Origin: an uncultured Porphyromonadaceae bacterium
GTDB taxonomy: Bacteria > Bacteroidota > Bacteroidia > Bacteroidales > Muribaculaceae
Direction: 5' to 3'
Length of the DNA: 64,000 nucleotides
NCBI GenBank assembly: GCA_947175645.1
Contig: CAMWNP010000002.1
Span: 1-64,000, forward strand
Part shown: positions 25,276 through 33,186 of the stretch, one piece after another
How the letters are laid out: the number at the start of each line of letters is the position of its first letter
How positions within the stretch are numbered: position 1 is the first letter of the stretch
The notes under the pieces: model-generated
Database searches by the model: none
Seen by the model: only the letters and a program-made list of their open reading frames with translations
Told to the model about the DNA's origin: nothing
Position numbers and translations under genes: made by a program

Positions 25276-26217
25276 ATGGAAAACCAGGATTATTCACAGC
25301 AAAACGGGGGACAGCCCCTTCAGAGTTCACCAAACAACCCGGCGGTAGGTACTCCACAGTATTGGGATGATCAGCAGCCTGATTCCTCATTCCTCTGGGA
25401 AGATGATGCAGTGCCTCCCATGCCTGACAATCTTCGCCATACCGCCACAAAGGAAGAATCAACACCGTTAAATAATAATTTCAGTGAATATCAAAGCGTT
25501 GAAACCGGTGTGACTGTTGAATATTCTCCGGAGCCGGCGGTAGATGAGTTTCTGCAGACGGATGAAAGAATGGAGGTGCAAACACCTCAGTCCGAGAAAA
25601 TCGTTGAGCAACCCGTAAATGCCGCAACTCCCGTTCCCCCACCTTTCAATGCCGCATCTGTCACACCTTCTGACATCGAGGGTATATATGAGGCTGTGAA
25701 TTCCGTGTTTGAAAAAGTCGAGAAATTCCAGGATATAATAAAAATCCAGAACAAAACCATCGACCGATTCAGCAAAGGTATCATACTTGAGGCCCGCAAA
25801 CCTCTCCTTATGGAACTGTGTGACCTCTATGAAACAGTGACTTACGGAATTCAGGAAGATGACAAGGCCGTTTATGATCGTTTCCCGGCAGAGGAACGTT
25901 GTCGCATGTTGCGTGCAAAACTTGATGAACTCCTTCAGGTTATCCAGTGTACGCTTGAGGATTATCAGGTTGAAATAAAACGGCATCCTAACGGTACGGA
26001 TGAACTCGCTCCTTATCAGAGTGTTACCGGACGCGAGGTGACGGATGATATTTACCGTTTCGCAAATTTTGATTCCTCTACAAACGCCATCTACGTCACT
26101 GACCGATGTGGTTTCGTTGTAAAGACAACGGAAGTTAGCGGCGGTGGTTCATGCAAGGTTGTGGAACACATCCTGCGTCCGGAAGAGGTTACGAAAGTGG
26201 TACTTAAGAAAGATTGA
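25276..26217 (+). CDS. GrpE-like protein, partner of the adjacent Hsp70
   Basis: This is 313 residues from the ATG at 25276. The first ~135 residues are low-complexity (Gln/Asn/Pro/Glu-rich) and probably disordered. A helical region (~140-215) contains EARKPLLMELCDLYETV, resembling the GrpE segment that precedes its beta domain. The C-terminal part (~250-313), with CGFVVKTTEVSGG and VEHILRPEEVTKVV, resembles the GY...VLRPAxV end of GrpE. The classical GrpE FxPxxHEA motif is not evident. GrpE proteins release ADP from Hsp70, and the next gene, 2 bp away, encodes an Hsp70. The assignment rests on weak similarity plus context; a dedicated exchange factor or adaptor is the best reading. Confidence 0.6.
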   Translation: MENQDYSQQNGGQPLQSSPNNPAVGTPQYWDDQQPDSSFLWEDDAVPPMPDNLRHTATKEESTPLNNNFSEYQSVETGVTVEYSPEPAVDEFLQTDERMEVQTPQSEKIVEQPVNAATPVPPPFNAASVTPSDIEGIYEAVNSVFEKVEKFQDIIKIQNKTIDRFSKGIILEARKPLLMELCDLYETVTYGIQEDDKAVYDRFPAEERCRMLRAKLDELLQVIQCTLEDYQVEIKRHPNGTDELAPYQSVTGREVTDDIYRFANFDSSTNAIYVTDRCGFVVKTTEVSGGGSCKVVEHILRPEEVTKVVLKKD

Positions 26218-26219
26218 AA

Positions 26220-27770
26220 ATGGCAGCATACGGAATTGATCTTGGAACTACAAACTCATGTGTGGCTCTCGTAGGAAGTGACGGAGAGCCCCACGTGATC
26301 AACAATATGTCAGGTTTCCCCACCACACCCTCGGTGGTTTATTTCTCCGAGGACGGATGCGTGCTTGTGGGTGATGAGGCCAAGCAGCAGATGGGTATCG
26401 ATCCTACGCGTACGGTTGAATGTATCAAGCGTGAGATAGGTAACGATCATTACCGTCGCACTATTGACGGAGAGCAAATCACTCCCCTGAAAATTTCGGC
26501 GATGATATTGAAGAAACTTGTCGCCGATGCCAATGAGGTACGCGCGGAGGATGGTGGCAAACCAATTAATGATGTGGTCATTACCGTGCCGGCCTACTTC
26601 GGCTCCCGCGAACGTGAAATAACACGTCAGGCCGGTGAGGTTGCCGGGCTTAATGTCCTGGCTGTTCTTCCTGAACCTACAGCCGCTGCCATCAGTTACG
26701 GAATCAGGGACCTTGACGGTAAAACATTCATGATTTATGACCTCGGGGGTGGCACGTTCGATATCAGCATCATGCGGGCCAGAAACGGCGTTCTTGAGGA
26801 ACTTGCCAATGACGGTGACCATCGTCTGGGAGGAAAGGACTGGGATATATGCCTGCTTGACCATATCCTCACCAGTAACGGACTTCCCACATTTCTTGAA
26901 CAGCGTGATATCAGCAACTCCGGTGAACTCGGACGTATGGTGCTCAGTGCCGAAAACTTCAAGAAACGACTCTCAAATGTCGATGAAGTCAACGCCCGCA
27001 TCATGTACAAGAACAAAAACCACCTGACAAAGGTGACACGCGAAGATTTCGAGGAGATGACCGAAGACCGTGTGGAATCAACCATCATGCTGATGAAGCG
27101 AGCCATAAAAAACTCCCGTGTGCCACTGAAAGTCACTGATATAGATGAAATTATCCTTGTTGGCGGATCTTCCTACATGCCCATGATTTCCAATGCTGTC
27201 AAGGAAGCGTTCCCCAATGCAAAAATCCGCCGCGACGCCCTGAAACCCAATCTCGCCATTGCTGAAGGTGCGGCAGTCTACGCAGCCAATCCGTCGGTAG
27301 TTTCATCCGGGAATTCTATGGACACAGGTGACTCTCAAAAACATTCATCGGACATAGAGATTGTTTCACCCTGTTCCTACGGACTCTGCTGCATACGAAA
27401 CGGACAGCAGGTGGTCACCAACATCATCCGCCGAGGTGAACCAACCGGTACAACCCACTCTCAGGACTTCGTTACAAGTTCTGAAAACCAGAAGGATATA
27501 CTCCTGAGCATCTATGAGAACCGTGCATATGACAGTGCCACACAGTTGAAAGTTTCACGTCTGCTCACTGAGAACGTACTTGATCTGGGTGCAGCATTCC
27601 CCAAAGGTACGCCCATCAAGGTTGTATTTACACTCAACACCAATGGAATACTTGAGGTATACGGCGAATGTATGGGACGCAAAACCAGGTTCAGCGTGCA
27701 GGTGCAGGGTGCGACTGACAGTGAAGTTAAGCAGGCCAAACTTGAACTCGGCGGCCACGACGTACTTTAA
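26220..27770 (+). CDS. Hsp70 (DnaK-like) protein lacking the C-terminal lid
   Basis: This is 516 residues from the ATG at 26220; an in-frame TTG at 26214 overlaps the previous stop and is less likely. The ATPase domain is complete: GIDLGTTNSCVAL (5-17), IYDLGGGTFDIS (~171) and ILVGGSSYMPM (~312). A beta-sandwich substrate domain follows (~380-516). The protein stops where the DnaK helical lid would begin, and the hydrophobic DVLLLD-type linker is replaced by DIEIVSPCSYG (~378). Housekeeping DnaK is ~640 residues and usually stands with dnaJ, so this is probably a specialised Hsp70. Its operon supplies a GrpE-like protein and two MORN membrane proteins but no J-protein. Confidence 0.85.
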   Translation: MAAYGIDLGTTNSCVALVGSDGEPHVINNMSGFPTTPSVVYFSEDGCVLVGDEAKQQMGIDPTRTVECIKREIGNDHYRRTIDGEQITPLKISAMILKKLVADANEVRAEDGGKPINDVVITVPAYFGSREREITRQAGEVAGLNVLAVLPEPTAAAISYGIRDLDGKTFMIYDLGGGTFDISIMRARNGVLEELANDGDHRLGGKDWDICLLDHILTSNGLPTFLEQRDISNSGELGRMVLSAENFKKRLSNVDEVNARIMYKNKNHLTKVTREDFEEMTEDRVESTIMLMKRAIKNSRVPLKVTDIDEIILVGGSSYMPMISNAVKEAFPNAKIRRDALKPNLAIAEGAAVYAANPSVVSSGNSMDTGDSQKHSSDIEIVSPCSYGLCCIRNGQQVVTNIIRRGEPTGTTHSQDFVTSSENQKDILLSIYENRAYDSATQLKVSRLLTENVLDLGAAFPKGTPIKVVFTLNTNGILEVYGECMGRKTRFSVQVQGATDSEVKQAKLELGGHDVL

Positions 27771-27786
27771 TCCTGCCTGATGACTG

Positions 27787-28662
27787 ATGAGCGGCAACGA
27801 CACAAACATAATTTTCCGGAGTAAAGTGAAGGAATGGGATGCGGCGGCACGCTACATCGACGCCCACAACGTGAATTTCTCCCGTGAGCAGGTTGCCACG
27901 CTCTACAGTCAGGTAAGGGGTATGTTCAACCCGGGTGCGGTCCAACTGACTGATCTAAGATTACGCGAGATTCAGGAGGACCTGCGTGAAGAGGCTGCAC
28001 TCCACCAGGATGAATTCGGAACCATACTGCGGTCTTTCGCCGGAATAATCAGCCAGATTATCAAGTCACGCGATTCTTTCCGTCAGGAACTTGCCGCAAT
28101 CAGTGAGATACCGGGTTTAGGCGGTTCTGCCGAAGATAAAAAAGACCGGCAGATAAAAAATGAGAACACTCCGGTCAAACAAAATAGGGTGATAAATGGA
28201 GATGTTTGGGAAGGTTACTTTATCGGCAGCAGACCCACCGGCAACGGAATGATAAAATACGCCAACGGCATGGTCTATCAGGGTCCATGGTCGGAACATG
28301 GTCCTGAGGGTAGAGGAAGGCTGATGTTTGCTCCCCCCTCCGGATGGTTCTTAATCGCGAATTTCAAAAAAGGAAAGGTCAGTGGTGCATTGACCTTCCG
28401 ATGGTTGAACGGAGATAGTTTTACAACTGACCCTGTGGTTTCTACCTCCTCTTACTCCGATATAATCCGCTTTGCCAGCGGCACTTACCGTTTCTTCAGC
28501 GGGGAAACGGAACGAGGTCGGTTTATTGACGGCGAGTGGTGCCCCGACCGCAGTGAACCACGGAAAATTATAGTGAAAAAATTGTTTACACCCGGGCAGA
28601 CCGCGGTGGTTACCGTCTCAGCCATATTAATCATAGCAATGTTAGGCTGTCTGATATTTTAA
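27787..28662 (+). CDS. MORN-repeat protein with C-terminal membrane anchor
   Basis: This 291-residue protein has an N-terminal helical domain (~10-100; EWDAAARYI ... DEFGTILRSFAGIISQIIK) that aligns by eye with the N-terminus of the next gene's product. A charged linker precedes about two MORN repeats (~138-186: GDVWEGYFIG, GNGMIKYANGMVYQGPWSEHGPEGRGRL) and more degenerate copies. One C-terminal hydrophobic helix (~270-291, VVTVSAILIIAMLGCLIF) has nothing after it, so the protein is probably tail-anchored in the inner membrane with its MORN face in the cytoplasm. It lies 16 bp after the Hsp70 gene. The function is unknown; a membrane scaffold or client adaptor for the Hsp70 is inferred. Confidence 0.75.
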   Translation: MSGNDTNIIFRSKVKEWDAAARYIDAHNVNFSREQVATLYSQVRGMFNPGAVQLTDLRLREIQEDLREEAALHQDEFGTILRSFAGIISQIIKSRDSFRQELAAISEIPGLGGSAEDKKDRQIKNENTPVKQNRVINGDVWEGYFIGSRPTGNGMIKYANGMVYQGPWSEHGPEGRGRLMFAPPSGWFLIANFKKGKVSGALTFRWLNGDSFTTDPVVSTSSYSDIIRFASGTYRFFSGETERGRFIDGEWCPDRSEPRKIIVKKLFTPGQTAVVTVSAILIIAMLGCLIF

Positions 28663-28676
28663 ATTACACGTAGATT

Positions 28677-30125
28677 ATGGATAATGAAACATCATCACTG
28701 GGCTTGGGATCATCGCTGAATGTAGGTGACACAAACGTAAAACTTATCCGTATCGTTGCCGAATGGTGGCGCTCGGCAAAGTATCTTCAGGAAAACAGTT
28801 CACGCTTTGAACCCAATGAACTTGAAGCGTTCGAGTATATCCTGAACACCCCGGCGCGCGGTGAGGTCGATGAGGACCGTTTCGGGCTCGCGGTGAACCT
28901 TATCAGAGAAATATCATATCAGACAACCGATCAGTTCGGCGCTGAGGCAAGTAATTTCGCCGGGAAGTCAAGCAAGATTCTTAAAGATATTCATGAATTC
29001 TCAGAAACGCTTGAGTCACAGAAACTCAAGGCCTCGGCAGATGTCAGCATAAACCGCATCAGAACCACTGCTGCAGGTGCGATAGCCGGCAATACCGCCT
29101 CAAAAGGAGGTGAATCTTCCAGCAGGCGCACTATTAAGGGAAACACATGGGAAGGCACCTTCGATCAGGACGGCAATCCTTATGGCTCAGGTTCGATCTT
29201 CTATGCCGACGGCTCGATCTACAGCGGTCAGTGGTCAGCAGCAGGACCTCACGGTAACGGACGTATAGTCCAGGCCGACGGCGACGTCTGGGAAGCCATC
29301 TTCCGGGATGGCAAGCCTGTCGACGGCAAAATCAGGTACAGCAACGGCAACCGCTATGAAGGAGGGTTGAATGAGAACGGGCGTAACGGCATTGGTCGCA
29401 CCTTCACCGATAAATATGAGGAATACGGACAATATGCCGATGACTCCAGAACGGGTAGAGGCAAAATAGTGTTCAGTAACGGTGACTTCTATGAAGGAGG
29501 ATGGAATGATAAAGGCCCCCATGGACGCGGCACCCTATTTGACTCGGTTAACAAACGCACGGACACCGGTGACTTCCTGAACGGCAAACGCTCCGGCTCA
29601 GGACGTATGGTGTGGGCCAACACCTCAACCTGTTATGAAGGAACATGGCGCGACACTCCCCGGGGGATGGAAGGCGAAGGTGTGACATATGTACTGCCAA
29701 ACGGTCCCCGTACTCCCATAAGATATATGAATGGGAAACCCGTACAACTGAGCAGAGTGGCACAGCCACCTTTTAACCCCAATATCCGCCGCCAGGAACC
29801 TCAGGTTAGCGCCACTCGCAAATTCTTCGGAATTGTGGGCGGAATCATTTTCGGATTCCTTGTGGCTCTCTATTTTGTTATTCCGGAAATGGGGGCAGCC
29901 TTTGTATGTGCCATACCTTTGATCATTTCCCAGTTTATTTATCCGGGAAAATTTGACCGTAAGACAGGCAGGATAACTCGCCGTGGAATTGAATCCCCTA
30001 TAGGAATCACCGGCCTGATGTTTATCCTTTGTGGTTTCGTGGAACTATGTGACACCGCATCTTTCCTGTCGATTTTAGCATTAATTATAGGTATAATTGA
30101 CGTAATAATCCAAGCAAAAAAATGA
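28677..30125 (+). CDS. MORN-repeat protein with four C-terminal membrane helices
   Basis: This 482-residue protein has an N-terminal helical domain (~15-105; EWWRSAKYLQ ... DQFGAEASNFAGKSSKILKD) shared with the preceding gene. About eight MORN repeats (~150-350) follow, of the form GNxYEGxWxxxxPxGxG. After a linker come two hydrophobic hairpins (~381-422 and ~442-480) that look like four membrane helices. MORN repeats in other proteins bind lipids or act as scaffolds. Its TGA overlaps the prfB ATG as ATGA, so it is translationally coupled to release factor 2. The exact role is unknown. Confidence 0.75.
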   Translation: MDNETSSLGLGSSLNVGDTNVKLIRIVAEWWRSAKYLQENSSRFEPNELEAFEYILNTPARGEVDEDRFGLAVNLIREISYQTTDQFGAEASNFAGKSSKILKDIHEFSETLESQKLKASADVSINRIRTTAAGAIAGNTASKGGESSSRRTIKGNTWEGTFDQDGNPYGSGSIFYADGSIYSGQWSAAGPHGNGRIVQADGDVWEAIFRDGKPVDGKIRYSNGNRYEGGLNENGRNGIGRTFTDKYEEYGQYADDSRTGRGKIVFSNGDFYEGGWNDKGPHGRGTLFDSVNKRTDTGDFLNGKRSGSGRMVWANTSTCYEGTWRDTPRGMEGEGVTYVLPNGPRTPIRYMNGKPVQLSRVAQPPFNPNIRRQEPQVSATRKFFGIVGGIIFGFLVALYFVIPEMGAAFVCAIPLIISQFIYPGKFDRKTGRITRRGIESPIGITGLMFILCGFVELCDTASFLSILALIIGIIDVIIQAKK

Positions 30126-31244
30126 TTACACAGGAACAATTAAAACAGACCTTTGAACGCAAGTTGGCGTTGAGGAGGTATCTTTGACATCGATTCGAAG
30201 ATAATTCAACTCGAGGAGGAAGAACTCCGCACTCATGTACCTGACTTCTGGGAACATCAGAAAGAAGCACAGGCCCAGATGAAAAAAATTAAGGATATCC
30301 AGGGATGGATCGATGGCTACAAAGAAGTTGAGGCAGCCGTAGAGGAACTCCAGAACGGATGGGATTTCCACAAGGAAGATCTGGTGACCGAAGAAGAAAT
30401 TGACGAACTCTATGCCCAGGCTATCACCAAGATCGAGGCCCTGGAACTCCGTAACATGCTCCGCCGCGAAGAGGACAAGATGGGCGTTGTGTTGAAAATT
30501 AACTCCGGTGCAGGTGGCACCGAAAGTCAGGACTGGGCATCAATGCTTATGCGCATGTACTTGCGATGGGCTGAAAAAAACGGCTATAAAACCTCCATTG
30601 CAAACATCCTTGAGGGGGATGAAGCCGGCATCAAGTCGTGCACCATTAATATTGAGGGTGACTATGCCTATGGTTACCTCAAGAGCGAGAACGGTGTGCA
30701 TCGCCTTGTTCGAGTATCTCCCTACAACGCTCAGGGAAAGCGCATGACCTCTTTTGCATCGGTTTTCGTCACTCCTCTTGTCGATGATACCATTGAAGTG
30801 AAAGTGGAACAGGCGTTACTCTCGTGGGACACTTTCCGAAGCGGTGGTGCCGGTGGTCAGAACGTAAACAAGGTAGAGTCAGGGGTACGCCTGCGATACC
30901 AGTTCACCGACCCGTATACCGGAGAGAAAGAAGAGATCCTCATTGAAAACACTGAAACACGTGACCAGCCAAAGAACAAAGAAAACGCCCTGCGTCAACT
31001 CCGTTCGATCCTCTATGATAAGGAATTGAAGCATAGGATGGAGGAACAGGCCAAGGTTGAAGCCGGCAAGATGAAAATTGAGTGGGGATCACAGATACGC
31101 TCCTACGTATTCGACGACCGTCGTGTGAAGGATCATCGCACCAACTATCAGACCTCCGACGTGGGCGGTGTCATGGATGGCGACATCGATGACTTCATCA
31201 AAGCCTATCTCATGGAGTTCGCCGGTAACGATGAGAATCAGTAA
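30122..31244 (+). CDS. prfB: Peptide chain release factor 2, with programmed +1 frameshift
   Basis: The zero frame starts at ATG 30122 (MITQEQLKQTFERKLALRRYL) and meets TGA at 30185-30187. Just before it is AGG AGG TAT CTT TGA C, the classical prfB slip site: an SD-like AGGAGG (30173-30178), slippery CTT (30182-30184), then TGA C. A +1 shift at 30185 continues with GAC ATC and stays open to 31244, giving about 373 residues, a normal RF2 length. The GGQ catalytic motif is in SGGAGGQNVNKVESGVRL. RF2 releases peptides at UGA and UAA; low RF2 favours the shift, so it controls its own synthesis. The ATG overlaps the stop of the MORN gene upstream. Confidence 0.95.
30173..30188 (+). promoter_or_regulatory. 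prfB +1 frameshift site
   Basis: AGGAGG TAT CTT TGA C. The SD-like hexamer sits three bases before the CTT slippery codon, as in E. coli prfB. It is notable in a genome where start codons show no SD sequences. Confidence 0.95.
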
Positions 31245-31250
31245 ACACTT

Positions 31251-31289
31251 GAATATTAACCGGTAGCAATGCGCTATCGGTTAATATTC
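31251..31289 (+). terminator. Hairpin after prfB
   Basis: Bases 31251-31267 pair with 31273-31289 (17 bp, one G-T pair; GAATATTAACCGG arm). There is no T tract, but it sits 6 bp after the prfB stop. Confidence 0.7.
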
Positions 31290-31308
31290 AGAAAAAGTCT
31301 TTAAAAAA

Positions 31309-31340
31309 TTTGTCAGTTTCGGAAAAAGTGCGTAACTTTG
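31309..31340 (+). promoter_or_regulatory. Promoter for tRNA-His
   Basis: TTTG at 31309-31312, a 20-bp spacer, then TAACTTTG at 31333-31340. The tRNA begins about 19 bp downstream. Confidence 0.8.
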
Positions 31341-31358
31341 CACACGAAATCGAAACAT

Positions 31359-31436
<78 letters not shown>

Positions 31437-31477
31437 AAGAGAGTGCGTCAAATTTCAGATTTGACGCACTCTCTTTA
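31437..31477 (+). terminator. Terminator after tRNA-His
   Basis: Bases 31437-31453 pair perfectly with 31459-31475 (17 bp; GAGAGTGCGTCAAAT arm), with a TTCAG loop and TTTATAT after it. The arm resembles the stem at 121 (GAGGGTGTGTCAAAAT). Confidence 0.88.
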
Positions 31478-31534
31478 TATAATAGCGATACATAAATGAT
31501 GGTCAGATGCGAACCGGGTCTTAGGTATGGACAC

Positions 31535-31638
31535 AAAAAAAGGGAAAGCGACCATCATCGCACCGCTACAACCTCCTACCGTTGCTTCGATCAAGACCTG
31601 GCGGAATTCAGAGGGAGCATGTCGTGAAGGACTTTCCC
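31535..31638 (-). ncRNA. ffs: Signal recognition particle RNA (4.5S-type)
   Basis: On the minus strand the ends pair as GGGAAAG (from 31638) with CTTTCCC, followed by a run of T. The apex carries the SRP signature CCGCCAGGTC ... GAAGCAACGG, with the CAGG and AAGCA strands of the Ffh-binding symmetric loop, then TAGGAGG pairing back to CCTC. The length of about 104 nt suits a small bacterial SRP RNA. The closing loop is TTGATC in place of the usual GGAA tetraloop. A promoter lies just upstream at 31644-31673. It is convergent with tRNA-His. Confidence 0.82.
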
Positions 31639-31643
31639 GACGA

Positions 31644-31673
31644 CAAAGGTACGAATAATTTTTTAAATTACAA
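31644..31673 (-). promoter_or_regulatory. Promoter for ffs
   Basis: On the minus strand TTG (31673-31671), a 19-bp spacer, then TACCTTTG (31651-31644). The RNA's base-paired 5' end at 31638 lies 5 nt beyond the box, which calibrates the box-to-start distance in this genome. Confidence 0.78.
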
Positions 31674-31683
31674 CTATAATTAG

Positions 31684-31691
31684 TAATTTTG
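31684..31691 (+). promoter_or_regulatory. -7 promoter box for bioB
   Basis: TAATTTTG at 31684-31691; a second identical box lies at 31702-31709. Either places transcription upstream of the ATG at 31728 and excludes the in-frame TTG at 31707 as start. Confidence 0.55.
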
Positions 31692-31727
31692 TGCTGAGAA
31701 TTAATTTTGTCTCAACATTTTTATAGA

Positions 31728-32690
31728 ATGGATCTACTAACGGAAATAAAAGAAAAGGCAATCACCGGAACTCCGTGTTCCATTGATGATGCCTTGAAAA
31801 TCAGCCGACTATACAATATCAACGATATATGTGATGCTGCCGATGAGGTGCGCCGTGCAACTCAGGGCAATGCCATTGACTCCTGTTCGATTGTAAATGC
31901 CCGTTCGGGGCGTTGCACGGAAGATTGTAAATGGTGTGCCCAGTCACGTCACTTCTCCACCGGTTGCAACGAGTATGAGATAATCCCTGAAACTGACCTT
32001 TTCAATGCCGTGGAGGTTAACACAAGCAAGGGGGTGAAACGCTTCTCCCTTGTTACCAGCGGACGAAAGGTTTCTAAAGAGGATATCAGGCGGTTCTGTG
32101 ATCTATACAGAAAAATATCCGCAAAATCCCACATTCACCTGTGTGCTTCTATGGGACTCCTTGATAAGGAGCAACTGCAGCAACTCCGTGATGCAGGGGT
32201 GACACGTTATCACTGTAACCTTGAAACCGGGCCGTCTTATTTCCCAGAACTTTGCACTACTCACTCCATGGTCGACAAACTTCAAACAATCAGGTGGGCA
32301 CGTGAAGTGGGTATGGAAGTATGTTCGGGGGGTATTATCGGTATGGGTGAAACAATGCGCGACCGTCTGGAAATGGCTGCCACGGCACGTGATGCCGGAG
32401 CATGTTCAATTCCGGTGAATATACTTAATCCCATCAAGGGCACGCCCCTGGAGAATACCCCGCCTATGAGTGAAGAGGATATAATACTGACGGTGGCATT
32501 GATCCGGCTTGTAGCGCCGGCATGCGCTTTACGCTTTGCAGGGGGCAGGCTCCGGCTGAGTGAAAAGGCCACCCGACGCATCATGCGCGGAGGTATGAAC
32601 GGTGCGCTTGTCGGTGATATGCTCACCACCGTTGGCAATAACATCGACTCTGACCGCGAACTGTTTGAGGATATGGATTTTAAGTGGTGA
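31728..32690 (+). CDS. bioB: Biotin synthase
   Basis: This is a 320-residue radical SAM enzyme that inserts sulfur into dethiobiotin in the last step of biotin synthesis. The [4Fe-4S] motif is GRCTEDCKWCAQS (Cys-x3-Cys-x2-Cys). Further BioB signatures are YHCNLETGPSYF, VCSGGIIGMGE and LNPIKGTPLE, and LRFAGGR carries the Arg of the [2Fe-2S] site. Translation is taken from the ATG at 31728. No other bio genes are nearby. It is followed at 1 bp by ybaK, with which it is probably co-transcribed. Confidence 0.93.
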   Translation: MDLLTEIKEKAITGTPCSIDDALKISRLYNINDICDAADEVRRATQGNAIDSCSIVNARSGRCTEDCKWCAQSRHFSTGCNEYEIIPETDLFNAVEVNTSKGVKRFSLVTSGRKVSKEDIRRFCDLYRKISAKSHIHLCASMGLLDKEQLQQLRDAGVTRYHCNLETGPSYFPELCTTHSMVDKLQTIRWAREVGMEVCSGGIIGMGETMRDRLEMAATARDAGACSIPVNILNPIKGTPLENTPPMSEEDIILTVALIRLVAPACALRFAGGRLRLSEKATRRIMRGGMNGALVGDMLTTVGNNIDSDRELFEDMDFKW

Positions 32691-32691
32691 T

Positions 32692-33186
32692 ATGAAAGGA
32701 CCGGCCAAGACTAATGCGGCCCGACTGCTTGACAGGGCGCATATCGCATACGAACTGATACCATACGAGGTTGATGAAAATAACCTTGCTGCCGACCATG
32801 TGGCTGAATCGCTTGGCGAGGATATCAACCTTGTGTTCAAAACACTTGTGCTTCATGGCGAAAAAGCAGGATACTTTGTATGTGTGGTGCCCGGAAACAC
32901 AGAAGTTGACCTGAAAAAAGCCGCTAAGGTTGCAGGTGCGAAAAAAGCCGACCTTATTCCCATGAAGGAACTCCTCCCCCTGACAGGTTACATACGGGGT
33001 GGATGCTCTCCCATAGGAATGAAGAAACCATTTCCAACATTTATCCACGAATCCGCATCTGACCATGATTTCATATATATCAGTGCCGGACAGCGTGGTC
33101 TTCAGATAAAAATAGAACCCGGACAGTTGGCCTCATACGTAGGCGCTCAATTTGCCGACCTTGTAAAAGTTCCTGATAATGAATAA
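32692..33186 (+). CDS. ybaK: YbaK-type Cys-tRNA(Pro) deacylase
   Basis: This is 164 residues from the ATG at 32692. The YbaK/ProX fold is clear: [24 protein letters not shown] at the N-terminus, VFKTLVLHG with the conserved Lys-Thr, and [20 protein letters not shown] with the GGxSPxG-like motif (here GGCSPIG). It hydrolyses misacylated Cys-tRNA(Pro) in the cytoplasm. It lies 1 bp after bioB and overlaps aroC by 8 bp. Confidence 0.88.
   Translation: MKGPAKTNAARLLDRAHIAYELIPYEVDENNLAADHVAESLGEDINLVFKTLVLHGEKAGYFVCVVPGNTEVDLKKAAKVAGAKKADLIPMKELLPLTGYIRGGCSPIGMKKPFPTFIHESASDHDFIYISAGQRGLQIKIEPGQLASYVGAQFADLVKVPDNE

Noticed and set aside
30122..30278. prfB read as starting at the internal ATG 30279, with the upstream part as a pseudogene or sequencing error
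   Set aside because: The in-frame TGA sits in an exact AGGAGG-TAT-CTT-TGA-C frameshift site, the known prfB arrangement, and the upstream codons restore a full-length RF2.
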